Shown: piece by piece, positions 46,671 through 64,000 of the stretch | Numbering within the stretch: the stretch's first letter is position 1 | Layout of the letters: every line of letters begins with the position of its first letter | NCBI GenBank assembly: GCA_965153455.1 | Contig: OZ234497.1 | Location: forward strand, 16,051,872 to 16,115,871 | From: Sphagnum compactum | Taxonomy: Eukaryota; Bryophyta; Sphagnopsida; Sphagnales | DNA length: 64,000 bases | Direction of reading: 5' to 3' | The notes under the pieces: model-generated | What the model was told of the DNA's origin: nothing | The model's database searches: none | The model's input: only the letters and a program-made list of their open reading frames with translations | Position numbers and translations under genes: made by a program

Positions 46671-49267
46671 GTGGTCCAAAGGAGTTACCTATATCCTTAA
46701 ACAGATCCAGATGTGGGTGCATCTTTTGCAACTGGTTACTGAACACCCATGAAAACCTAAATATGTCTGTGGAAAGGAATACCAAGACCGACCTGTGAGG
46801 GTTTGTTGAAGGATTGGTATATCACATTTCCTATTCTTCGAGAGATTGTTTACCGCCAGCAATGTGGGCTTCTCCAAGGTTGAAGAGGATTCACCAATGA
46901 AAATGTTCATAATAACAATGTGGATCAGTACCTATTGATGATGTTCAGCCACCGTGATGAAAGGCTCAGCTCTAAGGCGAGATGCATTCACAGCATTCTA
47001 GTTCTAAACCAGTTTGTTTTCCTTGTGTATTTGGGTTACATTACTTGCTGACAATGCAGAGAAAACTCCACAGTAACCCTTTGAAGTTAAGCCATTTATG
47101 TTAGTTCAGGGAGACCAAGACAAATATGACAAGAATAAGTGCCATACTTATAAGTGTCAAATTTTTTACTGAGCAAAAATAAAAATGACCCTCCTCTCAG
47201 TGATGAAGATTTGCCTTTTGTTTTGGTCTTCAGATTCCTTTACAGGTGCACTCTAACTTGCACATTGGAGAGCAAACGTAGCTGATAGGGTTACAACATT
47301 TTGTTTCACCAATTGAAAATTTGCAAAAGCTTTCACTTGACTCTTTGAATCCACCAGAAATGTTACTATGCTTCACATCTCTGTATGTCAACAAACACAG
47401 CATACATATGGAATTGCAAAGATGATCATCAGCAATTAAACAATGCACACATATTCATGCAATTGCAAAGAAATCTACACAACAACAATTTGAAAGGAAA
47501 GATGAGAATGAGTGCAGTCATAAACATTACGATAATTGCATGCTCACAAAGTGTGACACTTTCACTGTGAAGATGGTGAAGAGTCAATCTTCTTGACAAT
47601 CCATCTCTTTTGCAGCAGTCTTGAACTGCATATTTCTAAGTGATTTTTTTGCTTCACATCCTTCACTTTTTTCTTTATTGCAAGAAGAAAAAAGAGTTGA
47701 TGAAATTTTCTTACCAATTTTGATCATCATTTTTTGTGTGTAGTGTGGCAAGATTGAAATTTTTTGTAGTTAGTTAGATTAACTATTAGTTAGGGTTTAA
47801 TATGAATATTTGAAAAGTCTATTTTTTTTTTTTAAATTCATTCTATTCAGCACATCAAAAATTCAAATAATATATACTTGGTTTGTCACAGTTTTTTCTT
47901 ATGAAAAAAATGCAATCCTGATTTCCCTTGTCCTTTTCAACGATCTCAATTTACAAACTTTTGAAAGTAAATCCTTTCAATCAAATGAATGATTTAGTGA
48001 CGAAATTTCGCCAAAAAGATTCATTTAAAATTTTTTTAAATAAAAAAAAGAAAATATTTTTGACAGTTTTCAATTGCCAGAAGTGAGAAAAATAAATGAA
48101 AATAAAAAATCTCCAGATCCCTAAATTTGGTTTCCATTGTGTAGCCAAATATAAAAGGTTTATATTTCATATTTGATTTATACCCAGATTTGGCTAAATT
48201 TTCGCAAGGACCATTGCACATTTTTCTACATCTTTCTACGGACGGTTGCCACTATTATGGCTCCAAAAGAAAATTCCTAAAACAAACACTAAACCCTAAA
48301 CCCTACTCTACTTTTCATGGTGACTTTTATCACCCTTCATGTAAGTAGGTCAAAATTCTTTAAAAAACTCCACTTGCACAACATTGATGCCGGGATGTGG
48401 CATCCGAAGAATTCTTTAGGAGACTCAAGAGAGAGAAGTAACTATGTGAAGCTTTAGTTATAGCTTATAAGGATCCCAAGCTACATGGGACTGGGGAGGG
48501 CTCAATTGACTCCCGTGTTTCATTAGTCAGATTGTTCCAGTCAATCGTTCAATGATTGTATATATACTAGTAAGTGCAATATGCATCTGCACGGTCCACC
48601 ACTTCTAATTTGGATCTTGACAAGTTGATAACAGAAAAATTTAATAAACTAATGAAAAAGGGGGCCAAGAAAACCTAGGAATTGGAACCACCAATTTTCT
48701 TATTTTAGTGAATTAAAGCTTTCCCCCCCACCTCGCCCCACACCCACCCCCTCCTCACCTTGATCTTTAGTCAAGCATTGGGCACCTTGTAATTTATGAT
48801 GGGTGAATAGGTGCAGAAAATATAGCCCACCTAGTTCAATCAAATAAACTAATGTATAAATAGATGAAAATTTATTTTTTAAATTGAGTCTAACTTTTCT
48901 ATGATTTTGGCAAAGTGTACCCCCCATGATATTTATTTATCAACTAACAATGTAATTTGAGGAAATTTTAGGAGTGTGGCTGGCCACTGGCAATGCCATT
49001 AGACTTTAGTTTGGATGACTTTAATTTAGGGGTGTGAATTAATTAGTTCCTGGGTATGAAAGCATATGTCTTAATATTGTCACCTGACAATTATTCATTA
49101 TTCTCTCCTCATGTGTGAGGAATTTTTCGGTGGATTTTCAACTACGTAAAATTTAGTACCTGTTTGTGGTTCAAGTATCATCAGCCAAACCCTAATAGGT
49201 TTTTTTTTTTAGTGTTATCAATTTTAACTCAAGGGCTACCCATTTTCAACCCATCCTAACTCCTCGG
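46671..49267. other. Lectin 3' flank and spacer
   Basis: 46671 to perhaps 47100 is probable 3' untranslated sequence of the lectin gene. The rest is AT-rich with no supported gene. Confidence 0.45.
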
Positions 49268-49700
49268 CCACTTCCACTCAAAATTCTGGGTTTGGATGAA
49301 AAAGAATCAACTTACACAACCTACTCCGGATGAAATCATCAAAAGGGATGAAATTTGTGGATGAAATTTTCCACTTCCACTCCAAAATTCTGGGTCTGGA
49401 TGAAAAAATAAAATCGACATACACAACCAACTCGGGATGAAATCATCAAAAGGGATGAAACTTTTCACTTCCACTCAAAATTCTGGGTCTGGATGAAAAC
49501 TAATCAACAGACACAACCAACTCTGGATGAAATCATCAAAATCTAAAGTATTTACGCTGCATTTGAGATGAAGTTTGTGGATGAAAATGTTCACTTCCAC
49601 TCAAAATTCTGAGTCTGTAATAATCAACATAAACAAGCCAACTCTGGATGAAATCATCAAAAGAGATGAAATTTATGGATGAAAATGTGGATGAAGAAGA
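49268..49700 (+). repeat. ~100-120-bp tandem repeat with GGATGAAA core
   Basis: Four imperfect copies start near 49268, 49371, 49466 and 49591, each with CACTTCCACTCAAAATTCTG, then CAACTCTGGATGAAATCATC or a variant. Confidence 0.88.
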
Positions 49701-49899
49701 AAACAAGAGAAACAAGCCAACTTTGACATCAACATCCTTATGTAACTTCTACTTATTTCTACGTTATGTAGCCAAGCCAACCTAAAGGGGAGCATGATGT
49801 GCTCCTCTGCATGTAAGTAACTTGTATATTTATTTTTCTGTGTTCATGGCTGGCTGGCCAATCTTCACAGTGTGTGGGGCTTAGAAAATGACAAAAGGA

Positions 49900-50830
49900 A
49901 ACTTCAGGTGGGTGAGGTGGGTGGGGTGTTGGGGAAATTAATATTTGGATGAAAAACAAAACTGGCACTTGGGAACTACAAAACACAATTGGATGAAGAC
50001 ATTCATCCAAGAGAATTAAAATATTGATGAAAAAACCCCCAAAAATGTCACTGGTTCAATTTAATTACATTCTGAGTGAAAAAATTGTCTTAGGGGAATT
50101 TGCATTCTGGATGACAAACCAAAATTGATGCAGGAGGAGTTGAGCTTGGATGAAAGGTTTTGAGTTACAAGGAAGTTTATATACCATAAAACCGATGAAA
50201 TTGTGGCCGATCGTTTTGATGAAAAATCCAACTTTCCGAGGGAAATGAAAATCTGGATGAATGACCAAATTCATACTGGGGGGAATGAAAATTGGTTAGA
50301 CAACTAAATTCTTCAGGTGGTGGCATGGTAATTTGGATGAAAGTTTTTTGGATCTTAGAGGATTTTCTTTTCCTAAAAGGACCTAGAACTTGAATGAAAA
50401 ACGTCAGCTTTTGGCTTCAGAAAAACTAATTTGTCTCAATGGGAATTTTGATTTTGGATGTAAAAATTTGTACCAGATTGAATTTTGGACGAAATTTTTC
50501 CTCCTAAAAGACAGATTGAAATGTGTGGATGGGAAAAAACCCAAAAAAAAACTGTCCCGCAGGCAAAGTGAATTTTGGACGAAATTTTTGATCCCCAAAA
50601 GGCAGATGGAATTGAGGATGAGAAGAAATTTGTCCCAAAGGCATATTGAATTTTGGATGAAAAAATGTTGAAAAGGGAAGATCAATTTTGGATGAGAAAA
50701 AATTGGAATATTTTTAATTTTAAAAAATCTCTTGAACCAATTTTTCACCCAAATAAAATTTAGAAATTTGCATGAAAACCCCAAATTTTCCATAGGGGGA
50801 AATTAAGAATTTGGATGAAGAAAACAAAAT
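49900..50830 (+). repeat. Irregular minisatellite with TTGGATGAAAA core
   Basis: The core recurs every 30-60 bp for almost 1 kb (examples near 49945, 50150, 50335, 50450, 50655 and 50812), embedded in diverged A/T-rich filler. EFWTKF and EFWMKK occur in a chance open frame at 50390-50671 because of the repeat. Probably a decayed extension of the array at 49268-49700. Confidence 0.7.
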
Positions 50831-51139
50831 TGTCTCTCCGTCCATCCCCCATATCTCACCCTCCTCCCTTCCATCCTTCCTTCATTCCTTTTCTCTCCCC
50901 ACCCCCTCTACCCACCTTCCTTCGCCCCCATTGGCTTTTGGCATTTGGGTTCCAGACACGCAGGCGATTGGAGGCCTTCATCCCCCCCATTTATGGAATT
51001 GATAGCTTTACAACTAATACGACGTTGGCCCGCATAAATACCATTGCTCCTTTCCAAAACACAAGCGACAAGCGTGCCATAAATTCAACCTTTTCCTCCC
51101 TTTTGTTTTTTTCCCTTCTATTTTTCGTTTTTATTTTTT

Positions 51140-51260
51140 ATTTTGTGAGGCTTCGGGGGGGAGAGGGGGGGTACCCGGCAACGGCGGTAGTCGGGAACCG
51201 ACAGACTACGGAATCCGGCGCCGTCTTCGGCGACGGCAGGGCAAAAACTTTCGCTAACTG
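51140..51260. other. GC- and CpG-rich patch
   Basis: A short CpG-dense stretch (GGCAACGGCGGTAGTCGGG and neighbours) stands out in AT-rich DNA. It resembles in composition the patch at 52615-52800 that precedes the NDR kinase, so it may be an alternative promoter or first exon. No coding signal. Confidence 0.3.
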
Positions 51261-52600
51261 AGGTCCCCCCACCCCACTTGCCTCCCCTCCCCTTTCCAAA
51301 CCAAATTAATTAATTAATTAATTAACTAAGAGATATTTGTGGTTAACCCTACATCTTCAAGTCACCAAAACAAAGTAGAATTGGGAATTGGGATTTTTCT
51401 AATTTTAAAACTTTTCTTTTGGGGACTGGTTTAGTAATTTATATTCAATTAGTCACCTTTGACCCATGTCCTAAAGAAGTAAGTATGGAATGATGTTTTT
51501 TTAATTAAAAAATTATGAGAGGGTTCTTTATATGGGTTATTTATATAGCAAATGGTTCTTCTGGGTGCATTGCCGGTGGTGTGTATGTGTGTGCAATTTC
51601 CATCTCTAGAAATCAATGTTCCAATTTGAGGTTGAAATGGGCATAATTTTACAATTCATGAAAATATTTAATTTGTGTCAATTTGGCCACTGTCATATAT
51701 ATATATGCTAAGAAAACACATTTAATTCTTGTGTATCAATTCTATTATTTAAATTGTCTATGTGTCACTATGTGCTATCGAAAACAAATTAATCGGGCAT
51801 TATTCTCGGTCTTAGTTGGTAATTAACATGCTAATGGGATATAAACCTACTTAGCTGTTTGAAAATAAAAGGTTCCAAATCATTGATAGGTGAAAACCTT
51901 GAAGTCGAGCATATGGTTTGTCTTGTTTAGTGTTTTTTTCTTTTAAATTGTGTTGTAACAAAATTGACAATTATATGAAAGTCAAAAAACATTATTTTAA
52001 AAAAAAACCATCCTTCTACAGATTGCTATGCACCTAACAATTTAAGAGAAGAAATTTTCTAAAATATTGCAATAAGAAATTGCATACATATTAGAAATAT
52101 TGCAATATTTTAGAAACTTTAAAATGCAACTGAACTTGTCATTTATTTAGTTCTTGTACATGTATTGGAATTGGACACATGAATATTTTCAATTCTTCAC
52201 ATTGGAAAGACTAATGGTTGCACACAAATAGAGACAATTGGGAGAGGGGGGAAGGGGCAAGACAAGAGGTAACCAAGTCCAAGGGAGAGGTTTAAACTAG
52301 TCTCAATTGGGCATTGGACATGTATCTTCTCAACAACATAGGTAGTTATAAATTTTCAGTTCATTGAGGTTTTTTTTTTTAAAATTCACAAGTGAAAGAT
52401 GAGAAGATAAAATTAATCCGAAAACTTTAAAATGAAGCGACCAATTGGGTAGCTAGGTCTTAAGTCCTTACAACATGCACAACTGAAATCCCAGGAATGT
52501 TTTTTTTAAAAACTAAAATAAGAGAATCACAAAAAATCCTTTCCCACTAGTTACTTGGGTGTGCGCTATTCACCTTTTTTTTCTTGTTTTTTGAAAAAAA
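51261..52600. other. AT-rich spacer
   Basis: Contains an AATT tetranucleotide run at 51303-51325 and nothing else that I recognise. Confidence 0.5.
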
Positions 52601-52614
52601 CATTTTTGGCTTCA

Positions 52615-53153
52615 AAACTGCGAAAGAAAAATTCCCGGGCAGTTTGGCGTCACCGACGGCGATCGACGGCAAATAGAGGACCGCTAGGAAACGCCGGACG
52701 AACGGAGTTTGTGGGGTCCGGTGCCGGACGACGAAGGCGCAACGCAATGCACCACTGCGCGCGAACTGGAGAGGGAGAGAGCTGCTCGCGCTGTTGTCGA
52801 GGCCGATTCTTCTTCTTCTTCGTCTTCGTCGTCTTGTTTTTTAGCTTGGCTCGCATTTTACTCATGACAATGTCGCTCGCGAGCTCTTGGTTTTGAGCTA
52901 TTATTATTTTCTGCAAAGAGTGGCCACTGTTTTCTTTTTTACGGGTTTTTGAGTCATGGCAATATTGTTCTTTCTTGTTTAGCGGCTAATACTACTCAAC
53001 GAGCTTTGCAAGATGGACTGCATCGTGCTGTGGATTATGGAGAGCTTGATGTGGAAATGGAGACTGTTTTTGCGAACTTGAGAGTATGCGAGTATCGTCA
53101 GAAGTGGACGAAAGAGGAGGAGGAGGAGGAGGGGAGGCAGAGGTGGCGGCCAA
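52615..53153 (+). promoter_or_regulatory. Probable promoter and leader of the NDR kinase gene
   Basis: 52615-52800 is CpG-rich, followed by T-rich sequence and several short upstream ORFs (ATGs near 52867, 52956, 53013 and 53086). The transcription start is not determinable from sequence; leader introns could remove some of the upstream ATGs. Confidence 0.4.
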
Positions 53154-58473
<5,320 letters not shown>

Positions 58474-59890
58474 TATCTGTTTCTCATTGATTTTTCACAC
58501 TAACAATTCTTTTTAGGGTAACAGAGTCTAGTCATTCGTCTGTCATCTATAGCCAGGTTCAGCAAATAAGGTGTTTAGAATATTAGTTTCTGGCTGTCAG
58601 TCGGTGAAGTTTGCAGAGGCTTGCTGTAGATTCCAAAGAACCATATGGTATTTCCCCCCCCCCACCCCCTCTTGCCTCCTTGGTTCTGTGTTTCACGGAA
58701 AGAAACATTTAATTCTTGAGCTTGACTGCACTGATGTTCAAAGCAAAAACTGTCCTGTAAAATGCTGCTACTATTGGACTACTCTCTTCTAAGTGGTGTG
58801 CTTTATGTCTTGGGCAACAATATGGGTTCTAGGGCCCTTGATGCAAACAAGGGTCTCAGTAGAACTCAGTGCTACATCACAGACTCTTCTATGTATTTGA
58901 GATGTTGACTGTCTAATATACCTGACTTTCTATTGGAATTCCACAGAAATGTTTTCACTCAAGATCAAACAGCATTCAATTCTGCTCTCAACCTTTGAAG
59001 TTGTACACAAGTAAGTCGCACAAGAATGTGACCTTCAATTGTGAGCTGATCAAACCTTGCTCATAACAAAAGATTTTCTTCAAGCACCGTGCAACCTGGA
59101 TTGAAACTCTGGAATTTTCAACAAAATCTATCCTTTGTTTTTGAAACTTTGTGCTGGTCAACTGAATGTATTTGTCATTGTCCTTGTGTTCAAGTCCAAA
59201 AATGTCCTGCCCAAAAAAAGATTTAACAAAATGTCTTCAACTGAAAATCAGTGCTGCTGTTACATCAATGCTTACCTACTTCTCATGCCAAAGCCATGAA
59301 GTGTGCCACTCTAAAAGAAAACAAATGAAGGTCATGCTCTTCCAGGAAATAAATGGTGTTGATCATCTTAGTGACTGCAGATCACCCACTCTCGTTATTT
59401 GAGAGATTTTGAAATCTTCCCCTTGAATGTCATCTGCCAACGACGACGGAACAGATTCCACACTTGGATGTAGTTTAGAATTTGGGGAAAGAAGAAAATT
59501 AGTGGCAGCACCACAGCAGGACTTGTAATGGGAAAGCAAGCAATTTTGTTTACAGGTGTTTCAGGAGACAGGTATGTTTGATGGAAAACACCATTGAGAA
59601 ACAACATAAGCATCTCCTGTGTGCCTTAGCCAAGCCCCTTGAATTGACAAAAGATGAAGGGAATGTGAGAGTGTGGCATCTGAGAATGAAGAAACCAATT
59701 CAATTCCTTGTCTCATAGGCGAAGTATTTTCTGAAACAAATCACTTCCATCTGTAAAGAGACTAACAGTTGTTGCTTCATAACAGAGATGAAGAGCAATT
59801 TCTTTTGAAGTTGGTTCACCAGAGTACAAACTGCATTCGTGCATTGCATGAAGCAAAAGACTGCAAATACCTTGAATCAATTTCTCACTT
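58474..59890. other. Convergent intergenic region
   Basis: 3' flanks of the NDR kinase (plus) and the ATP synthase subunit (minus), which point at each other. No further gene supported; short frames show no family resemblance. Confidence 0.5.
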
Positions 59891-61070
59891 TTAGGATATC
59901 CCCAATGCAGACTGTAAAGCACTGTGGACTTCAACTCCAATTTGTGCCTCAGCTTTCTCAAGATCATCTTTTGCAGAAGTCATTTTCTGGGCATACTCTT
60001 GAACTCCTTTACGGACCTCATCAGGGTCAAACCTATCAAGAGGAACAGCCTCAATTGCAACGATGTCAGTCACTGAGTTTGCATGCACAAATGCAAATCC
60101 ACTGCTCACAAAATACTGCTTCACTTCTGTGCCATCATGGACTGAGAGAATGCCCGGCTTCAGTTCTGCAATTGTTGGGACGTGACCAGGTAGCACTCCC
60201 ATCTGCCCTGAAGTGGCTGGCACTATCACATAGTCTACCTGCAAGCATCAATACTCTAACTTAGTTTTTGCTACAGAAAACATATCTACTACTATTTCTT
60301 CAAGCTCAGAATCGTCATCTATCCATCACAGCTAAGGATACTCCAAGAAATAATGCATGAAACTTAGGTTTTGGGATTTCTTTCTACTCTTCCTTTGAGC
60401 TTCAAATCACCATCTACTAACTGCTCATAGTGGCAGAGAACTTCAAGCTTGGAATTGTCATCTATCCATCACAGTTAAGGATACTCCAAGAAAGAAAGCA
60501 TGCAACTTAGCATTTGGAATTTCTTTCTATTCTTCCTTTGGAGCTTCAAATCACTATCTACCAGCTGCATATAGTGCCAAAAAACCTTCCATAAAGAAAT
60601 AGCATGGAGAATGCGGCATTCCTGCCAGGATCAAACTGAAAAGATTCAGCTCTCCCCTTGACAAGCATGATTACAAGGAAAAAACCCTACCTCTATGTCA
60701 CACACCATCAGCAACCTCAAGGAGGACTGCAACAACCAAACCCTAGATTTCTCAAAGCTCAAGCGGTTACCTGCTTGGCTTGAATCTCGTACTGCGAAGG
60801 GAGCACAAAGTTGACAGTGAGCTTGGCGGGGATGGTAGACGGCACAGGAGGTCGCGCTTCCATGAAGTTGCTAGGAAACTTAGGTATGTCGAAATTAGGC
60901 GCAATCTTCTTCCAGTCCTCTTTGAATTTGTCGGTGATCTGAGCCTCTCCGAAAACTTTCTCTTTCTTCTCCGATGCGGCATCGGCAAAGCCTCGCGCAA
61001 GCAGGGGCCGAGCCGTGGCGGCGGCACACCACGCTCGAAGCCCTGATCTGACTCCTTGCCTCGACAGCAT
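59891..61070 (-). CDS. Mitochondrial F1F0-ATP synthase subunit delta' (bacterial epsilon homologue)
   Basis: Two exons on the minus strand, 61070-60771 (100 codons) and 60238-59891, join in phase 0 at a GT-AG intron of 532 bp to give 215 aa, against about 200 in Arabidopsis. Residues 1 to about 28 form an Arg-rich amphipathic mitochondrial presequence with RGF near the probable cleavage site. A beta-sandwich domain follows: [49 protein letters not shown]. It ends in a helical hairpin containing [18 protein letters not shown]. The subunit sits in the central stalk with gamma, coupling proton flow through the c-ring to ATP synthesis at the matrix face. Key strings such as [16 protein letters not shown] are intact, so the gene looks functional. 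The intron carries a 143-bp tandem duplication. The start is the only ATG before the presequence. Confidence 0.97.
60298..60583. repeat. 143-bp tandem duplication in the ATP synthase intron
   Basis: 60298-60440 and 60441-60583 are about 88 percent alike by eye, sharing TCATCTATCCATCACAG and AAGGATACTCCAAGAAA. They lie wholly between the two exons and do not touch the splice sites. Confidence 0.92.
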
Positions 61071-62329
61071 TTTTTCTCTCTCCCCTACTCTTTTTCACAC
61101 AATATGAAACCAAATCGTCTACTTAATCAAATGTAACAAAAAGAAAACAGGAAAAACCGCAAAAACTGCAATGCTCAACCACTACGCAGATCTTGCCGGA
61201 TCGGGTACTAAAGTCTTCTGTCGCTGCTGTCCCGATCTCTCGCTGTTTCTTCCGTGCGTTGTGGGATTCCGTTTTGCTCCCCTTCTTCGTCTTCGTCTGC
61301 CTCCTCTCGCTGGGCAGGTGACGACTGACGACCCAATCGAGATGCTGTACAGTTGGCTCAGGATCTCATATTTTGCCACGCTGGACATACACGTAGATGA
61401 ATGATGTCGAATGGGACCTGGGAATTCAGCTTCCTTCCGCCACAATCCCCGTCGTCGTCTGCGGAGGGACGAGCGCGGCTCTTGCTGCAAAAAACCAGCT
61501 CCTCAGAAGGTTATTTGTGTTTTTCCTCTCAATTGAAGAATATCCGAATCACAATCAGGGAGATCTAATATCTGATACGCTGCAGGCGGGAATCTGGAAA
61601 TTTTCTCAAATAAATTTCCTTTGGAGATTTCCTTACAAGAATTGAGAGTTTGTGTGGGGGAGAGAGAGAGAGATCGGTTTTGCAATCAAGTTTCAAGATG
61701 ACATCGGAAGCTTGCTTTTGCAATGAAAATCATCTCTTGATTTTTTGCATTAAAAAACAGTACAATTTCAGCTCTCATTGCATGTTTAAAGATAATTATT
61801 CTTCTTTCATTCTAGTTCAGCTCTCATTGTGTGTGTAAAGACAATTGATGAAACTACCAAACTTAATTGACAATTGCTCTTATTTCATACTTAGTTCAAT
61901 ATAGTAGTCCCTTGCATTTGCATATGACCTTTTGTCATGGAGTGTCCTCTCAACATGTTATGGGCCTACAAGGGTTTGGATCAATTTCTTTAGATTAGGT
62001 GAGGACGACACAAGGTTTTACAGCAATTGTCTCTAGATTTGGTATTATATCTAGAAGTTCAGGATGCAAATGTTTGTAGAATAAAAAGACCTTTCAAGTA
62101 TTGTGTTTCAGCCAAAAGTTGAACAAACTTGAAAGAGCCTAAAATGAGAGAATGGGAAGATAGAAAAGTTTGATCTTTGATCATTTTCCACTTGCAAGAT
62201 TCATAAATTCTCAATGTCATTTCTACCTTCACAACAAATGGGATTTGAAATTGCTTGTTGCATCTCTAACATAAACAAAAGGGTTAACAAACAAATTATT
62301 TTTTGGACATTAACTATTCACCATCTAGG
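61071..62329. other. ATP synthase promoter side and spacer
   Basis: 61170-61300 is relatively GC-rich, a probable promoter or leader zone of the minus-strand ATP synthase gene. A divergent plus-strand transcript is possible, but no protein is recognised. Beyond 61700 the DNA is AT-rich and empty. Confidence 0.4.
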
Positions 62330-62900
62330 TGAGTCTCAATGACAACATGTTGGAGAATATCAATCAAATCAAGTCCATGAGAATAACTTAAAGATGTTGA
62401 AGCAAAGGTTTAAAAAGGTGACATGATTATGGTCCACTTATGTAAATTGTCAAAGTCTTATGATAATTTGGTTATTGGTTTGGAGTCAAAGGCAAATGAG
62501 CTCACCTTGGGGTTTCTTACAACACAACTTCTCCATGAAGAATTAAGGAAGAACGGAGCAAGAGGTGTTGGAGAAGATGGGACAACCTTCATTACCAAAC
62601 ATAACAAGTTCAACATTCCAACTCTTGAAACACAATCCATAGAGGAAAAAAGAAAGCACAAGAGGACGGACTTGCACAATTATTGCAAGAAGCATGGACA
62701 CTAGGTTAGATGTTGTTAAAAAAAAGTTATTAGGCTCAAGAAGTAGGTTGTTATACATGAAATAGTTCATGTTGTTATGCAAGAAGAATAGGCTTTCATT
62801 GTAACTTCATTTCAAATGTTTTAGACAATGAGACATGGTATATTGATTATGGAACCTCCCAAGATCTTTCTTTCTAAAAGGAGGTCTTCATCAATTGTGA
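62330..62900 (+). mobile_element. Degenerate Ty1/copia gag-protease fragment
   Basis: Reads NDNMLENINQIKSM (gag), then LCKLSKSYDNLVIGLESKA and LLHEELRKN (the copia gag core), then a damaged zinc knuckle YCKKHGH followed by a stop, then WYIDYGTSQ at about 62840-62866, a decayed form of the copia protease motif whose catalytic Asp remains but whose usual DSGA has become DYGT. Stops and frameshifts show it is dead. Confidence 0.85.
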
Positions 62901-64000
62901 GAACGTACCAAGAAAATAAATTTCATGGCCGACAATTCATTGAAAAACCATTAGTTTACAACAACGTACCCCTCAAAACAAACCAAAGTTGCAAAAATAC
63001 TAAACAAAACCAATTGACTAAGTTTGATTTAAGCTACAATAAGTTATATGATTCATAGCAAAAACCTTTTTTATCAATTGTGAGTGGAAGCAATTTGTAC
63101 AAAGTACCTAAAAATAGGTGTCCAAGTTGTTATTTCAACCATACAAGACCTATAATGGAGTAAAATCTAATGTGGGGTGCTTAATGCTTTTGGCAACAAT
63201 GTTTTTCTACACAAGTGAAAAGACTTGAAAAGCAAGTGAAAATAGTTGAAAAACAAGTAGGACAAGAAAAGCATTTAGGGAATTTTTGTGGGCTAGAAAG
63301 GTAGTTTCTATACAATGTGAATTGATTATTAGAAAAGGTTGTTTCTAAAACATCATTGTGGTTGAAAATCTTGTGGAGGAGCCAATGCTACTTATTGTGG
63401 AGGGCACATCTTTACATGGGCAAGAAAACTAGATTGGTTGTGATTTTTTGATATTTGCATATGGATTATTCCAAAGATTAAGCCTAAAACATTGACTTGC
63501 AAATGGAGCTTGATGAACGTGCTAAGCAACCTCATTAATCATCACAACTAAAAATATCACTAAGAGGACCTAAAGATTTAAAATGTGTGAAATGTTCAAC
63601 ATTTTCCTCCTATCTTCTTCGACTATTTTATTAATTTATGTTTCAACTCCTTTTTTATTTGATGGTCCCAACCATAAGCACCTAGTTTTGAGTTGATGTG
63701 TTGTATTATTATTGTAGTTCAAAACCACAAGTAGCCATGAAAACATATATGCACTAATAGGAAGCTAACACACTAAAGATTTGTTTTTGCAAGCAAGAAC
63801 TTTGCCAAGAAAAACAAGGCATGGTCTTCATATTCAAACATGTTGAAGGAATGAACCAAGGTTAATTTGATTGTTTTATCACATTAATAAGACTTTAAGA
63901 AACTATGATGGAATTTAGTCTATAAATTAAGAAGCTTAAAAAGCTATGGATAAGACAAATGCATTGAATTAATGTGTGATAAATGATTTAGTTCAAGTTG
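62901..64000. other. Probable decayed continuation of the copia fragment, then spacer
   Basis: A faint GSNLYKV-like string near 63080-63105 could be the pre-integrase region, but nothing beyond it can be aligned. No gene supported to the window end. Confidence 0.4.

Noticed and set aside
50390-50671. 93-codon frame with repeated EFWTKF-like strings
   Set aside because: The amino-acid repeat comes from the GGATGAAA minisatellite; no start context or homology.

Overview
This is nuclear DNA of a land plant. Spliced genes with GT-AG introns, plant-specific gene families and wide AT-rich spacers full of decayed LTR retrotransposons all point that way. Nothing prokaryotic or organellar was seen. 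The degenerate Ty3/gypsy and Ty1/copia pieces, the CT/GA, CTAC and CAG microsatellites and the gene style suggest a seed-free plant (bryophyte, lycophyte or fern), but the species cannot be fixed from sequence alone.

Layout. 1-4.2 kb: broken minus-strand copy of a STRUBBELIG-RECEPTOR-FAMILY (SRF) receptor kinase, with LRR and kinase exons still in order. 4.8-6.6 kb: minus-strand Ty3/gypsy relic (zinc knuckle, protease, start of reverse transcriptase). 6.7-28 kb: gene-poor spacer holding a direct-repeat pair, a degenerate ~20-bp satellite, a 121-bp tandem repeat, two elements with terminal inverted repeats (20825-21690 and 27818-28042) and many microsatellites. 28.5-31.5 kb: long repeat-rich leader region of the next gene. 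31486-35784: intact intronless EMS1/EXS-type LRR receptor kinase of 1432 residues. 36-43 kb: spacer with a 61-bp triplication and a nested structure in which a Ty1/copia relic contains a dispersed repeat that itself contains a TIR transposon. 43960-46670: four coding exons plus a split stop codon for a Euonymus-lectin-type protein (EULS3-like, 386 aa). 49.3-50.8 kb: minisatellites built on a GGATGAAA core. 53154-58473: 13-exon NDR-type AGC protein kinase (583 aa). 59891-61070, minus strand: two-exon mitochondrial F1-ATPase delta' subunit (215 aa), convergent with the kinase. 62.3-63 kb: Ty1/copia gag-protease relic.

The four intact genes are ordinary, unrelated plant genes: cell-surface signalling, a nucleocytoplasmic lectin, a growth/polarity kinase and oxidative phosphorylation. 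No operon-like or cluster logic links them, and I found no convincing new biological system. The most useful unusual observations are: a possible alternative last exon of the lectin gene encoding an oligo-aspartate tail; its stop codon split by the last intron; a minisatellite filling one of its introns; the nested transposons with a natural empty-site comparison inside the same window; and an upstream ORF overlapping the NDR kinase start. All exon boundaries were inferred by reading frame, splice consensus and remembered family similarity. None was confirmed by transcripts or database search.
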